Under the pieces are notes generated by a model. The model saw only the letters and a list, made by a program, of their open reading frames with translations, was not told where the DNA came from and ran no database searches. 58,004 nucleotides of DNA, taken from contig JAKFUF010000076.1 in assembly GCA_021732845.1 (NCBI GenBank), positions 1-58,004 of the forward strand. The letters run 5' to 3'. Positions 8,488 to 18,584 of the stretch are shown here, in pieces (position 1 is the first letter of the stretch; every line of letters starts with the position of its first letter). This DNA comes from Planctomycetaceae bacterium (GTDB lineage Bacteria; Planctomycetota; Planctomycetia; Planctomycetales; Planctomycetaceae). A program made the translations under genes and the position numbers.

Positions 8488-8796
8488 ATGCCACGCGGCG
8501 ATAAATCGAATTACACAGACAACCAGAAGCGGATGGCGGAGCACATTGAACAGGGCTACAAGAAGCGCGGAGTCTCGGAGGACGAAGCGGAGAGCCGCGC
8601 ATGGGCGACGGTCAATGCCATCGACCATGGGGGCAAGAAATCCGGGTCGGGTGTCGGCAAGAAGCGGAACCTGGCCCCGGCAAAGAAGGGTGGCCGACTC
8701 GGCGGGGCCGCTTCTGCCGCCCGCTCGGCCGCCGACAAGTCTCGATCGGCGAAGAAGGCCGCCGCGACCCGCAAGGCGCGGGCGAAGAACTCCTGA
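8488..8796 (+). CDS. small basic protein of the so-called plasmid stabilization family
   Basis: This 102-residue protein begins with MPRGDKSNYTDNQKRMAEHI and continues EQGYKKRGVSEDEAESRAW, a pattern widely annotated as plasmid stabilization protein although it is chromosomal in many bacteria. The second half is a Lys/Ala/Gly-rich low-complexity tail (KKGGRLGG and a run of AAKSRSAKKAA-like segments) that suggests nucleic acid binding. A role in plasmid maintenance is not supported by context: neighbours are a receiver-domain protein and small unknown proteins of stress type. Confidence 0.8.
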   Translation: MPRGDKSNYTDNQKRMAEHIEQGYKKRGVSEDEAESRAWATVNAIDHGGKKSGSGVGKKRNLAPAKKGGRLGGAASAARSAADKSRSAKKAAATRKARAKNS

Positions 8797-8856
8797 GCGA
8801 CCCAGGGTGTTGGCAAGCGATTCTTCCCACGTCACTCCTTTTTTCCTGGTGGAACC

Positions 8857-9252
8857 ATGAAGCCCTACCTGCTGATGGTTGATGCTGACCCAGTCGTTCG
8901 TGCGATCTACAGGATGTACTTCGATCAATGTGGCTTCGAGGTCACCACGGTGGGAACGGCATTGGAATGCCTGCAGATGCTGGACGACACAATGCCGGAT
9001 CTGCTGGTGCTGGATTCCATCCTGCCAGGGGGAGCAGCGGAGTGCGTTCTCGCCTCCATTGAAGACGAGAGCATCTCCATTTCTGTGATCCTCACCGGAT
9101 CACGCTCGCCAGACTATCGACACAAATTCGGGCACGTGGCGTTCTCGCTGGAGAAGCCGTTTGCCATGACTCAACTTCACCTGTACGTCCGCGAAGCGCT
9201 GGAACACGTCGAGCCCATTCTCGATGAACGCCTTGAGGCGCTGACCGCCTGA
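8857..9252 (+). CDS. single-domain response regulator
   Basis: The 131 residues are one receiver domain with no output domain. The acidic cluster appears as VDADP near residues 8-12, the phosphoacceptor aspartate is in LLVLDSILPG (about residue 53), the conserved Ser/Thr is in ILTGSRS, and the lysine is in LEKPF. The protein could act as a phosphate shuttle or bind a partner directly. The start ATG 8857 has a GGTGGA ahead of it. No kinase is adjacent; the nearest histidine kinase is 5.6 kb away on the other strand. Confidence 0.88.
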   Translation: MKPYLLMVDADPVVRAIYRMYFDQCGFEVTTVGTALECLQMLDDTMPDLLVLDSILPGGAAECVLASIEDESISISVILTGSRSPDYRHKFGHVAFSLEKPFAMTQLHLYVREALEHVEPILDERLEALTA

Positions 9253-9284
9253 GCGTGCAAGGAACAATCTGGAGGAAACAGATC

Positions 9285-9509
9285 ATGGCCGAATCGAACT
9301 GGGGACTTTGCCGGGACTGCAAGTGGTGGCAGCTTGAGCCACGGGCCAACATTTCCAACACCACCGTGGGTCTGTGCATCGAGGAGCAACTGCAGCCCTA
9401 CCAACTGCGGGTGTCTGGTGCCAGCGGGTGCAACGTATTCGTGCCCGGCAAGCCAGCCCATGCCACAGGTTCCGCGGCAGCCCCGCCGAGGGCAGTGGCC
9501 ACACGCTGA
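9285..9509 (+). CDS. small cysteine-rich protein, possible metal binder
   Basis: The start at ATG 9285 is set by GGAGG at 9271-9275; an upstream in-frame start would add ten residues. The 74-residue product contains LCRDCKWW, a later GLCIEE and SGCNVF, so four cysteines that could hold a metal ion. The Ala/Pro-rich tail is disordered. The CxDCKWW motif occurs in various small unannotated proteins. It follows the receiver gene at 32 bases and is probably in the same transcript. Confidence 0.6.
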   Translation: MAESNWGLCRDCKWWQLEPRANISNTTVGLCIEEQLQPYQLRVSGASGCNVFVPGKPAHATGSAAAPPRAVATR

Positions 9510-9569
9510 AACAGCAATCCGTTTTCCTGGCCGCGTGCGCGGCACTGACCGTTCATCAGGAGCAAGATC

Positions 9570-9965
9570 ATGGTTACGCAAGGAAGAGCAGACAGCATGC
9601 CACTGGAGAATTCCGAGGATGAAGTGCTTCAAGGCAAGGGGCGTGATCGGTCGCAGGATCGTTCAGTTGAGAAACGGATCGAAACCCAGCCGGTGGCGGC
9701 CTCTTGGGGAATCATTGCGATTGCCGCGATTGTTCCCATCGGCCTGGGTGGAGCAGCGACTGCCACAACCTACCTGACGAACAATGAAAACATTTCCATG
9801 ACGGCCTGGATCGCCGTCGCCGTTGTCGGAACGGCCACAATGATATCCGCCTCCATCGCCTCGATGCACCGTCAGAAGTTCGTCGATCGAGACATTCAAG
9901 GAGAGCGGTCCGTCTACCGCCGACCCGGCAAAACACGGCCTTCTGACTCAGGCCTTCATTCATAG
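9570..9965 (+). CDS. hypothetical protein with two membrane helices
   Basis: An AGGAG lies nine bases before ATG 9570. The 131-residue product has a charged N-terminal 45 residues, two hydrophobic helices (around WGIIAIAAIVPIGLGGAA and AWIAVAVVGTATMISASIA) and a basic tail, so it should be a small inner membrane protein with both ends on the same side. No family was recognised. It ends ten bases before the cytochrome gene and may be co-transcribed with it. Confidence 0.6.
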   Translation: MVTQGRADSMPLENSEDEVLQGKGRDRSQDRSVEKRIETQPVAASWGIIAIAAIVPIGLGGAATATTYLTNNENISMTAWIAVAVVGTATMISASIASMHRQKFVDRDIQGERSVYRRPGKTRPSDSGLHS

Positions 9966-9974
9966 GAACTCGAC

Positions 9975-11558
9975 ATGCGCCTTTCCCGACGTTGGCTCTC
10001 CCCGCTGATTCTGGCTTTGCCTCCCTTCATGTTCGCCCTCGCCATCGCCCAGGAGGCGAAGGTGGAGGAGAAGCAGCCCATCACAAAGTCGGCGAAGGAT
10101 TCGAAGCCGCGGCAACCGGCGGCCAAGGATGTTGTCGAAGAGGCCCAGACGGCGAAGGCCGTCGAAGCCGAGCGTGTCGAGCAGAAGCTCACCGAGCATG
10201 ACAAGTCCGGCAGATTCGCCGCGAAAAAGGCATTGCCCTCATCGCCGGTGTTCGGCAAGCAGGCCAAAAAGGGGATGATTTCTGGGTTCGAGTTCGCCCG
10301 CGACCCGCTCAATGCGGACAAGCCCTATCAGACATTCCAGGAAGGCATGGAAAAGGAGTCCGCGGCCCGTCCCAAGGTCATGGAGGCTCAGAAGGCTTTG
10401 CTGGAAAGCCGCTACAACCTGAAGCCCAAACTCGATCCCACGGCCACGATGTCACGTGGCAAGCCACTGTGCGTCGGCCCCACCGCGATTCTGCCCGAGG
10501 GAGTGACATGGGATGCGCTCGCCAAGATGACGCCCAAGGAAATTCGGGAGGCCGGCCGCTTTCCCTACCCGTCTTTGCCGCACCCGTTGCAGGTGAATGG
10601 CGGACAGGTTTTTCCCCCGCTGCAGCTCGCCATGTTTCCCCGGTTGAAACGCTTCGATGTGGAGTTTGACCTGCCAGAAGCGTTCATTCCCGAGTTCCCT
10701 CCGGCGATCTTCCTGCAGAATCGTCCTGAACTCGGCGACGTTTCACGCGGCGAAATCGTGTCGATCAACAATTTTCACCGCCTGTTCAAGGACTTGGTGA
10801 CGCCAGTTCAGCTCGATGGGTTGCGGATGCTGGTGACGCCCCTGCCGCAGGAGGAGTTCAACGCGACGGATGACCGCAAGTCGCCCGATCCCAGCCTCGG
10901 GGTCGCCTGTCTCGACTGCCACGTGAATGGCCACACAACGGCCCAATTCCATCTCAGCCCGGATATCCGCCCACAGGAGCGGCGATTCCGCCTGGATACA
11001 ACAAGTCTGCGGGGAATGTTCAACCAGCAGATTCACGGCTCGAAGCGAAGCCTGCGTTCGGTCGAGGATTTCACGGAATTCGAACAGAGGACCGCCTACT
11101 TCAACGGTGACCCGATCCATGCCATGAAGAAGGGGTTTACTGAACTGCCACGGGAAATCATTCCGCACATGGCGCAGATGCAGAACCTGTTTGATTTCCC
11201 TCCAGCGCCAAAGATGACAGTTCTCGGACGCCTCAACCCAAAACTCTCTTCCGAGAGCGAGCTTCGGGGCGAGACGCTGTTTTTAGGGAAGGCACAGTGC
11301 AGCGTTTGCCATCCGGCACCGTTCTACCTCGACCACCAGATGCACGACTTGCATCTGGAACGGTTCATGAATGACGAACCGGGGGACGGACCGATCAAGA
11401 GCTTCACGCTGCGGGGTATCAAGGACAGTCCGCCGTATCTGAAGGATGGTCGCTGTCTGACCCTTGATGACACCGTAGAATTCTTCAATCTGGTCTTGGA
11501 ACTGCAGCTTACCGCCGAGGAGAAGCAGGATCTGGTCGCATTCATGCGATGCCTGTAA
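9975..11558 (+). CDS. dihaem cytochrome c, peroxidase-like
   Basis: The 527-residue exported protein opens with a signal peptide (MRLSRRWLSPLILALPPFMF to about residue 25) and a Lys/Glu/Ala-rich linker to about residue 90. Two haem c sites are visible: CLDCH (about residue 314) and CSVCH (about residue 443), the second followed by a segment with candidate distal ligands HQMHDLH. The C-terminal pattern SPPYLKDGR and LTAEEKQDLVAFMRCL is typical of the cytochrome c peroxidase/MauG-like fold. It probably transfers electrons in the periplasm; peroxidase activity is not shown. An AGGA precedes ATG 9975. Confidence 0.85.
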   Translation: MRLSRRWLSPLILALPPFMFALAIAQEAKVEEKQPITKSAKDSKPRQPAAKDVVEEAQTAKAVEAERVEQKLTEHDKSGRFAAKKALPSSPVFGKQAKKGMISGFEFARDPLNADKPYQTFQEGMEKESAARPKVMEAQKALLESRYNLKPKLDPTATMSRGKPLCVGPTAILPEGVTWDALAKMTPKEIREAGRFPYPSLPHPLQVNGGQVFPPLQLAMFPRLKRFDVEFDLPEAFIPEFPPAIFLQNRPELGDVSRGEIVSINNFHRLFKDLVTPVQLDGLRMLVTPLPQEEFNATDDRKSPDPSLGVACLDCHVNGHTTAQFHLSPDIRPQERRFRLDTTSLRGMFNQQIHGSKRSLRSVEDFTEFEQRTAYFNGDPIHAMKKGFTELPREIIPHMAQMQNLFDFPPAPKMTVLGRLNPKLSSESELRGETLFLGKAQCSVCHPAPFYLDHQMHDLHLERFMNDEPGDGPIKSFTLRGIKDSPPYLKDGRCLTLDDTVEFFNLVLELQLTAEEKQDLVAFMRCL

Positions 11559-11602
11559 GGGTCAAGCGACGGCTGTTAGTTACGAAACCAGGAGAGTTGC
11601 TT

Positions 11603-11636
11603 CAGCCCTTCAGTCATGCAAATGATTGAAGGGCTG
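11603..11636. terminator. hairpin between convergent genes
   Basis: CAGCCCTTCA (11603-11612) and TGAAGGGCTG (11627-11636) form a ten-base-pair stem, with four more pairs possible inside. It lies between the stops of the cytochrome and thiL genes and could terminate both, though thymine runs are weak. Confidence 0.5.
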
Positions 11637-11674
11637 TTGCATTGGGTGGGCAGGTTTTGGTTGGCAAGCGGCGA

Positions 11675-12598
11675 TCACTGAAAACCGTGTTTCCATCCCA
11701 TGACCGGAGCCGGCTGCAACTCCCCCGTGACATTGCGAAACAGCAGCTCACCCCCGGCGGTGATCTCGCCCAGGTGGGTGAGACGCGTGCTGAAGGGTGG
11801 ACTCGCCAGGAGCCGCGCGCCTTCGGCTGGACTGACGGTAAACAACAGTTCGAAATCCTCCCCATCGCTCAGCGCGTGTTCGAGCGGCGAACGCTTGTCG
11901 GTCCCTTTCGAGACGTCCGGCGAGATTGGCACGGCGTCGAGATCGAGAACAGCACCAACGTGGCTCTCCTCCAAAATGTGCCGCAGGTCCGCCACCAACC
12001 CATCGCTGACATCCAGCATGGCATTGAGTGCCACACACTTGTTCAAAGTTTCCGCTTCGTTTAGGCGTGGCACAAAATCCAGATGACGACCGTGGATGCT
12101 CCCGCCGAACGCGCCGGTGGCCATGATCCAGTCTCCGACCTTCGCACCGCTTCGCAGCACAGGCCCGCGCCCCGTGGGCTCACCGTGGACCATAATGCTG
12201 ATCACTAGCGGACCATCCCAGGTGTTGGTGTCGCCGCCAGGGAGGGCGACATCAAACTGCGCCGCCAGCGTCTGAATTCCCTGCTGAATCTCCTGGGCAA
12301 GCTGCATCCCCCCCCGCCGGGGCAGAGCCACGCTGACAAACGCCGCCACGGGCCGACCGGCCATGGCGGCGATGTCGCTCAGATTGACCGCCAGTGCCTT
12401 ATGACCGATGCGCCGACCGGAAGCGTCGGGGAGGAGGAAATCCACCCCCTCCATCAGCATGTCGACGGTCACGAGCGTCTGCACCGGTTTGAATGGCGCG
12501 GCCATCACCGCGGCGTCGTCACCAATACCGACATCCACCCGTGGATGAGGTGTAACCCGACCACGGATCCAGTCAATCAATTCAAATTCGTGGGACAT
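11675..12598 (-). CDS. thiL: thiamine-monophosphate kinase
   Basis: ThiL phosphorylates thiamine monophosphate to thiamine pyrophosphate with ATP, the last step of the cofactor pathway. The product of 307 residues has the family blocks: FELIDWIRG at the start, DVGIGDDAAV (metal and ATP binding), VTVDMLMEGVDF, KALAVNLSDIAAMAG, GGDT and the C-terminal LDVSDGL and SDGEDFELL. ATG 12598 is chosen because the 28 residues upstream of it in the open frame have no family counterpart. Other thiamine genes are absent from the window. It is divergent from the phosphatase gene, with 136 bases between starts. Confidence 0.93.
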   Translation of the reverse strand: MSHEFELIDWIRGRVTPHPRVDVGIGDDAAVMAAPFKPVQTLVTVDMLMEGVDFLLPDASGRRIGHKALAVNLSDIAAMAGRPVAAFVSVALPRRGGMQLAQEIQQGIQTLAAQFDVALPGGDTNTWDGPLVISIMVHGEPTGRGPVLRSGAKVGDWIMATGAFGGSIHGRHLDFVPRLNEAETLNKCVALNAMLDVSDGLVADLRHILEESHVGAVLDLDAVPISPDVSKGTDKRSPLEHALSDGEDFELLFTVSPAEGARLLASPPFSTRLTHLGEITAGGELLFRNVTGELQPAPVMGWKHGFQ

Positions 12599-12734
12599 CG
12601 GCAGGCAATTCTGGAAACAGCGTTGGAAAGGCTTCTGCCGGACAGCATAATGCATTTCCGGGGCCGCGCGGTACCACTCCATGGCGGGCCTGAACTTCGC
12701 TTACAACACCTCGCAAACAGAACCAAGGACATCA

Positions 12735-13925
12735 ATGCGGACACTCGTCGGGTGGGATGTCGCCGAAGAGGCGGAACTGATCCAACTGTACCTCAACGCC
12801 GGCGAGAACACGGCGGTGATCGCGATGAACGCCGAGGAGATCGTGCATCACGCCGAGACCGACGGAAAATTCGACGCGATCCTGATGTGCATCAGTCATC
12901 CCGACTCGGACACGGCCTACCAGGTGTTTTGCCAGTTGCGGGAACTGCTGCCGGGCTGCCCCATCGTCGGGGCCTGCCACATGCAGGAAATCTTCAAGGT
13001 CGCGAAGTTCTTGACGAAGGGGCTGCGCGCCTACGTGCCGCGGGACACGGCCGGCGACTATGTGTTCCTGCTGGAGGCGACGATCGAGAGCATCGTCGAG
13101 GCGGTGCGGGCGGAACGCGAGCAAAAGATTGCTGAAAAACTGCGGGAAGAGATCGACTCCGTCCGCAAGCTGCAAATGTCCATCCTGCCGCAGGACCTCA
13201 AGACTCCAGACGGCTATGAGATCTGTGCGAGCTACGAGCCGTCGCAGATCCGCGTGCTTGGCGGCATGCCGGTCGTGCTGGCGGGTGGCGATTATTATGA
13301 CGTGTTTTCGCTGGATGAGCACCGCACGGTGCTGCTGGTGGGTGATGCGGCCGGCCACGGCATGAAGGCCTGCATGTCGATCATGACGATGCACACGCTC
13401 GTGCGGATGATCCGCAACAACCAGTACCTCGACACCGCGGCGTTCGTGTCCGAGGTGAACCAGCGGCTGTGCGACCAGAGCATCGTCTCCGGCGAAGGTG
13501 GCTTCATCACGCTGCTGTACGGCATTCTGCGGACGGACACCAACGAGTTCGAATGGACGAGCGCGGGGCACCCCATTCCGCTGAGCCACTGCTTGACGAC
13601 AAACACGGTGAAGCCGCTGGAAGAGGACGATCCCGGAGGGATGCCGCTGGGGATCATGGCGGAGGCCGAGTACAACTCGCACAAGTTCATTGTTCCGCCG
13701 AACAGCCGCCTGGCACTGTTCACCGACGGGCTGGTCGAAGCGTTCCCGGACGATCGGGCAAAGCACACGGAATTTGGCGTCGAGGGGATCAGCCAGACGC
13801 TGCGCAACGCGCACGAAGCCCCGCTGCATGACGCGATGCAGGCCCTGTTCGACGACTCCAAGGACTTCACCCGCGGTCAGGGTCGGCACGATGACACGTC
13901 CATCGTGCTGCTGCATCGACGGTAA
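12735..13925 (+). CDS. SpoIIE-type protein phosphatase with receiver-like N-terminus
   Basis: The 396-residue protein has an N-terminal domain of about 120 residues with receiver-like spacing (FDAILMCIS near residue 52) but without the usual phosphoacceptor Asp, then a coiled linker (EAVRAEREQKIAEKLREEID) and a PP2C/SpoIIE domain. Catalytic motifs are GGDYYDVF, VGDAAGHGMKA, LFTDGLVEA and GRHDDTSIVLL, so metal binding looks intact. It would dephosphorylate a serine or threonine, classically an anti-sigma antagonist. ATG 12735 follows AAGGAC. It converges with a gene for a receiver-ATPase that could supply the kinase side of a partner switch; no STAS antagonist is nearby. Confidence 0.9.
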   Translation: MRTLVGWDVAEEAELIQLYLNAGENTAVIAMNAEEIVHHAETDGKFDAILMCISHPDSDTAYQVFCQLRELLPGCPIVGACHMQEIFKVAKFLTKGLRAYVPRDTAGDYVFLLEATIESIVEAVRAEREQKIAEKLREEIDSVRKLQMSILPQDLKTPDGYEICASYEPSQIRVLGGMPVVLAGGDYYDVFSLDEHRTVLLVGDAAGHGMKACMSIMTMHTLVRMIRNNQYLDTAAFVSEVNQRLCDQSIVSGEGGFITLLYGILRTDTNEFEWTSAGHPIPLSHCLTTNTVKPLEEDDPGGMPLGIMAEAEYNSHKFIVPPNSRLALFTDGLVEAFPDDRAKHTEFGVEGISQTLRNAHEAPLHDAMQALFDDSKDFTRGQGRHDDTSIVLLHRR

Positions 13926-13973
13926 GCCACAGTGGATGTGCCATGGTCGGCGAGCTACGGCGCGAGCCGCAGG

Positions 13974-14900
13974 TCACGACGCTGGCGGCAGCCGCTTCGT
14001 GATGGTGATGGCATTGCCCTGCTCGTTGAAGCGAACGTCGTCCATGAAGGTGCGGATCAGCAGCAGGCCGCGGCCGCACGGGCGGTCGATGTTGCGCGGA
14101 TCGGTCGGGTCGGGCAGTATCCCCGGGTCGAACCCGCGGCCTTCATCCCGAATCTCGAACATCAGTTCGGTCGATGACAGGGTGGAATGCACGAAGATCC
14201 GGCGGTCGCGGTAGGGAGACTGTTGCAGCCGCTCGCGGGCCAGGTCGTAAAACGCTGTGAAATTCTCCTCCCGCAGCTCGGAACTCACCTCGAGATTGCC
14301 GTGATAGTAGGCGTTGACAAGTGCCTCTTCGAGCGCCACGCCCACTCGGACACGGTCGGCATCGTGGCCGAATTTGAGCGACCGCAGCCCCTGCTGAACG
14401 TAGCTCACCAGGGCCGAGACCAGCCGCAGGTCGTTCTGAAGCTCAAAATTCTGCTCGCACAGTTTCATGCAGTTCAAGAGGCGGCCGTACCCGTGCTGTG
14501 CACGCGACGAGTTCAAGACCCGTGTCACGGTTTCGAGCAGGGTGTGGGAGAGCCGCCGCTTGGGCACATAGCTCGCGGCCCCGGCCTGCAGTGCCGTGGC
14601 TGCGATGTCTTCGCTGCCCTGTCCGGTGATCAGCAGCACGGGAATGCTGGGAAAGCGCTCGCGGACGGCCTTGACCAGTTCGAGTCCGTTCATGTTCGGC
14701 ATCAGCAGGTCGGTCAGGACCAGGTCGACCGGCTGTCGTTCGAGCATCTGCAACGCTGCCGCACCGTCAGTTGTTCCCGTGACGCTGCACAACGGATCAC
14801 GGGCGAGAAGACCGGTCATCAATGTTCGATCCAGGTCGACATCATCCACGACAAGCACCGAGTACGGGATGCGGGCCGGCGAACCTTGCTGTTCAGACAT
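13974..14900 (-). CDS. response regulator with RsbW-like ATPase domain
   Basis: The start at ATG 14900 is decided by GGGAG six bases upstream. The 308 residues contain a receiver domain (VLVVDDVDLDR, LVLTDLLMPNMNG with the phosphoacceptor Asp, VLLITGQGS, VPKRR) and, after a linker, a GHKL ATPase of the anti-sigma type: RVGVALEEALVNAYYHGN (N box), EIRDEGRGFDP (G1) and CGRGLLLIRTFMDDV (G2). It overlaps the upstream histidine kinase gene by eight bases (14893-14900), so the two are translationally coupled and the kinase-HPt is the likely phosphodonor. The output is probably a serine kinase or anti-sigma activity. Confidence 0.9.
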   Translation of the reverse strand: MSEQQGSPARIPYSVLVVDDVDLDRTLMTGLLARDPLCSVTGTTDGAAALQMLERQPVDLVLTDLLMPNMNGLELVKAVRERFPSIPVLLITGQGSEDIAATALQAGAASYVPKRRLSHTLLETVTRVLNSSRAQHGYGRLLNCMKLCEQNFELQNDLRLVSALVSYVQQGLRSLKFGHDADRVRVGVALEEALVNAYYHGNLEVSSELREENFTAFYDLARERLQQSPYRDRRIFVHSTLSSTELMFEIRDEGRGFDPGILPDPTDPRNIDRPCGRGLLLIRTFMDDVRFNEQGNAITITKRLPPAS

Positions 14901-17900
14901 GGACATCTCCCGGCAGGGCCGGCGATTCAGCGGGCGCACTGGGTTTTGCAGGGAATAATGCGTCCAAATTTCCGTCCAATTCTCGTTCAAGCGTCAACCG
15001 CAAGGCTTCAATCCCCTGACGAATCATTCCGGCGTCGTGCCGCGCTGCGGCAATGGCCGCGGCCGGCATGATGGGCGTTCCCGACGCTGACAGTTTTCCG
15101 TGAGCTTCAAGACGGGCAATGGGGGCTTCCAAAGATTTTGCACCAAAGGTCCGCACCGCGCTTCTGACCGAATGCGCGGCACGATGCGTTCCTGCCGGAT
15201 CGCCGGCCTCAATCGCCTGTTCCAATTGGACGAGCAGCCGCGGCCCCTCGTTGATGAACACCCGCATGACATCCCCCAGCAGTTGTCGATCACCACCCAC
15301 GGCTTCGATGGCCGTCTCCGGACTCCATCCCCGCGCAGCGAGCTTGCCAGCCGATTCCGCCGCTGGTGCGCCGCCGCCCGCCGGTGATTCGAACCCCTTT
15401 GCCCCCCCCACCGTTTCGTCTTTCGGCAAATTATTCCCAGAATTGAGTTTGCGGGCAATGATGTTTGACACGGTCGCCCATAAATCTGCCGCTTTGTACG
15501 GCTTGGGAAGAAACTCGTCCATCCCGGCCGTCAGGCATTTCTCCCGGTCGCCGGGCAGGGCCTGGGCCGTCAGTGCGATGATCGGAGTTCGGACGCGGTT
15601 CGCGGCAAGCTCTTCGGCGCGAATCAGTCCCGTGGCTTCCATGCCATCCATGCCTGGCAACTGCACATCCATCAGGACCAGGTCAAATGCCTGCGCGCGG
15701 ACGGCATGCAGGGCGTCCTCGCCGTTGTCGCACAGCCGGATGGTCAGGCCCCAGGATTTCAGCAGAGCCATGGCCAGTTGCTGATTGAACGGGCTGTCTT
15801 CCACCAGAAGGACATGCCCATGCAGCTTGGTGAGCACGGGCACGGGGGCTGTCGGCCGCTGGGTTCCTGTGTCGGCGGAGGCGACTGGCATGAGAACGGT
15901 GAAGGTGAAAGTGCTTCCTGCTCCGAGTTGGCTTTCCAGGGCAAATGAGCCACCCAACAACCGCACGATCTGATTGCTGATGGCCAGTCCCAGGCCGGTC
16001 CCGCCGTAACGGCGGGTCATGCTGGAATCGACCTGTTCAAAGGCCTCGAACACCCGTTGCTGCTTGTCCGGAGGGATGCCAATACCCGTATCTGTGACGG
16101 CAACCCGCAGTTGACAAAGCCGTGGCTGGCCGGCTTCTCCAGATTTGGTTGTGCTGCTCACCCGGATGGAGACCGATCCTGCCGAAGTGAACTTGATCGC
16201 ATTGGCGAGCAGGTTGACCAAAACCTGACGCAATCGGTCCGGATCGCCTACAACTGCCGGCGGGACATCGCGCGCCACCTCCGCTGACAAGTCCAAGCCT
16301 TTCTTGTAGGCCTGAACCTGAAAGGCCTTCTTCGTGCTGAGCACGAGTTCCCGGACGGAAAACGTCAACGCCTCCAATTCCAGCTTTCCGGCCTCGATCT
16401 TCGAAAAATCGAGGATGTCGTTGATGACTCCCAGCAGCGCGGCCGACGATTGGCGGACGATTTCCAACTGTTCCTGCTGTTCGCGGGTCAGCGAACTTTC
16501 CAGCACCAGGTCGGTCATGCCCATGATGGCGTTCATGGGGGTCCGAATCTCGTGGCTCATGTTTGCCAAGAACATGCTCTTGGCCCGGTTGGCCGCGTCG
16601 GCGGAATCCCGGGCGGCCTTGAGTTCCAATTCCGCTGACTTTTGACGGGTCAGATCGACCACCAGGCAAATGCAGTCGTCGGCCCCCAACTCAAACAACG
16701 CCACACCGATCAGGACCGGAACCCGTGATCCATCCGGGCGAATGAACTCCTTCTCCCACGGAGCGCAGGTGCCAGTCATGGTCAGGGTTTCCATGGCCTG
16801 CACATCAAGGGCATGGTATTCCGGCGGAGTCATCCGGTCCCAGCGAACTTTTCCATTGGCCAAATCATCACGTGTGCTGCCCACAAGCTGAAGAAAGGCC
16901 TCGTTCGCCTCCTGAACCACCCCCGAAAAGTCGGTAATGAACACCCCGACGATGTTGGAATCGACCAGGCGGCGAATCCGCGCATCGCTCCTTCTGCGGT
17001 GGAGATCGGCCAGGCTCCGCGCGGTGACATCCCAATACAAACCCTGGACGCCGATCACCCGGCCTTGGTCATCGTGCAGGGGGGCCTTCAGAATCTGGAC
17101 GAATTCCGTTTTGCCACCCGGACGGTGATGCTCTTCGATATCATCCATGCAGATGCCCTCGGTCAGCACGCGTTCGTCGTCCCGGTGGTACTTGTCTGCC
17201 AGGTGGGGCGGAAACAGTTCCCGATCGCTTTTGCCAATGATGGCTTCGGCGGTGTCTCCCAGAGTCTCGCAGAAATGCTTGTTGACGAAGAGAAAGCGTC
17301 CGTCACGGTCTTTCTGAAAGACCCGGATTTGAAGGGTGTTCACCAGCGACTGATACAGCGCTTCCACGTCCCGCAAGGCCATTTCGGCCTTGCGGCGGTC
17401 CGTGGCCTCCCGCTCAACCCGGTCGGCAGAACGGCGCAGCTCGCGCGACGCCCGGATGTAATCCAGCACCAGACCGATCAGCGGCAACACGTGCGCCAGG
17501 TATTCCTGGTAGTGCGAGATGCAATAGCTGTTGCCAAAGAACTGAGGCAGGCCAACGTACATTGTCCCTTGGGCGGCTGCCTGGGGAAGCATGCTGAGCC
17601 ACAGGCCGGCGAGCAACCCCGATGGCTGCTGGCGGTAGAGCCAGCGGACCGGACCCACGGCCAGGACGGCATAGCCAGCTAGCCCCAGCAGGATCTGGGT
17701 GCGGCCCGTCATCAGCCCTGAACTTGCACCCGTCAGGATGGTGCGCGTGGTCAAGGCCGCAGTGATGAGAAACAGGGCCAGCATGATGCCGGCCACGCGG
17801 GCTCCGAATGGCGCGCCGCGCCCGGCGAACAGTCGGGCGAGGACTGCCGTCAAAATCAGGCACAAGCCGCCCAACCGGCAGATGGGCCAGGCGGCCGCCA

Positions 17901-18267
17901 ACCCCTGGTCGGGGGTGGCCAGGCTCCACGGGCCAGATTCATTGTGCGCGGCATCCAGACAACCGGCGAGGAACAGCGCCAGACAAATCAGGACCGGCGT
18001 GGCGTTCCGCGTCAGCCGAAATTTGGCGAGCGCCAGCCCGCCAAGGCAAACTCCCGCCGCCAGCGAATTCCAACTCCAGAATTCCAGAAACAAGACAACA
18101 CTCGGATCCTCTGGATTCTGCCGTTGAGACAGCGAAAAATCGACACCCAGCAGATTCAACAGGAGCGGGAGGCTGCACAACAGCCCCACACCGATCCAAC
18201 GGGCGGTCCACCCGTGAAGTGGGGCCGCACGGAGCAGGTGGCTAGATCTGGCGGCGGTCGGTTCCAT
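14893..18267 (-). CDS. hybrid sensor histidine kinase with receiver and HPt
   Basis: This 1124-residue membrane protein has an N-terminal sensor of about eight hydrophobic helices (residues 15-265), a short coiled linker, two PAS domains (about 290-415 and 420-550), a HisKA domain with [13 protein letters not shown], an HATPase with DTGIGIP and [10 protein letters not shown], a receiver ([33 protein letters not shown]) and a C-terminal HPt domain with [16 protein letters not shown] holding the phospho-histidine. All catalytic motifs are present, so a full phosphorelay is possible inside one chain. The ATG at 18267 is preferred over an upstream TTG. Its stop overlaps the receiver-ATPase start. 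Confidence 0.93.
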   Translation of the reverse strand: MEPTAARSSHLLRAAPLHGWTARWIGVGLLCSLPLLLNLLGVDFSLSQRQNPEDPSVVLFLEFWSWNSLAAGVCLGGLALAKFRLTRNATPVLICLALFLAGCLDAAHNESGPWSLATPDQGLAAAWPICRLGGLCLILTAVLARLFAGRGAPFGARVAGIMLALFLITAALTTRTILTGASSGLMTGRTQILLGLAGYAVLAVGPVRWLYRQQPSGLLAGLWLSMLPQAAAQGTMYVGLPQFFGNSYCISHYQEYLAHVLPLIGLVLDYIRASRELRRSADRVEREATDRRKAEMALRDVEALYQSLVNTLQIRVFQKDRDGRFLFVNKHFCETLGDTAEAIIGKSDRELFPPHLADKYHRDDERVLTEGICMDDIEEHHRPGGKTEFVQILKAPLHDDQGRVIGVQGLYWDVTARSLADLHRRRSDARIRRLVDSNIVGVFITDFSGVVQEANEAFLQLVGSTRDDLANGKVRWDRMTPPEYHALDVQAMETLTMTGTCAPWEKEFIRPDGSRVPVLIGVALFELGADDCICLVVDLTRQKSAELELKAARDSADAANRAKSMFLANMSHEIRTPMNAIMGMTDLVLESSLTREQQEQLEIVRQSSAALLGVINDILDFSKIEAGKLELEALTFSVRELVLSTKKAFQVQAYKKGLDLSAEVARDVPPAVVGDPDRLRQVLVNLLANAIKFTSAGSVSIRVSSTTKSGEAGQPRLCQLRVAVTDTGIGIPPDKQQRVFEAFEQVDSSMTRRYGGTGLGLAISNQIVRLLGGSFALESQLGAGSTFTFTVLMPVASADTGTQRPTAPVPVLTKLHGHVLLVEDSPFNQQLAMALLKSWGLTIRLCDNGEDALHAVRAQAFDLVLMDVQLPGMDGMEATGLIRAEELAANRVRTPIIALTAQALPGDREKCLTAGMDEFLPKPYKAADLWATVSNIIARKLNSGNNLPKDETVGGAKGFESPAGGGAPAAESAGKLAARGWSPETAIEAVGGDRQLLGDVMRVFINEGPRLLVQLEQAIEAGDPAGTHRAAHSVRSAVRTFGAKSLEAPIARLEAHGKLSASGTPIMPAAAIAAARHDAGMIRQGIEALRLTLERELDGNLDALFPAKPSAPAESPALPGDVHV

Positions 18268-18584
18268 TGCGGAACGCCGGGGAAATGGCAATCAAGAGAT
18301 GAACAAAGTCAGCTTGTGCAGCTTCAAACGGTTGCCGCGTGAATGGCAATCCGGCGCGATTTTCCATCATGCAGGGTCACACAGACGTGGCTCAACCATG
18401 CATTATGCGAAACCTGGCGACGAAGGCCAGATTTTTCCGGGAAATAACTCGATCCGCGAAGGAATGGCAGCGCAAATCCTCCTGTGGCGGCGGTCAGGGA
18501 ACTTTTTCCATGACTCGCGCGTCGAACCTGTGGAATTCGGCTGGAACTGTCTACAGATCTCCCCGGCTCAACATGGAGTGTGCA
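18268..18584. promoter_or_regulatory. divergent promoter region
   Basis: This 317-base gap separates the divergent kinase and VIT/vWA genes and must hold both promoters. An open frame extends upstream of the VIT gene through it, but its residues look like random translation. I cannot point to a confident -35/-10 pair. Confidence 0.35.

Noticed and set aside
8058-8489. Minus-strand open frame of 143 codons
   Set aside because: Composition looks like random translation, and a second overlapping frame is equally open; neither has a recognisable motif.
15383-15396. T-loop-like GGTTCGAATC word on the minus strand
   Set aside because: It lies inside the histidine kinase linker and is coding (KGFESPAGG); no cloverleaf surrounds it.
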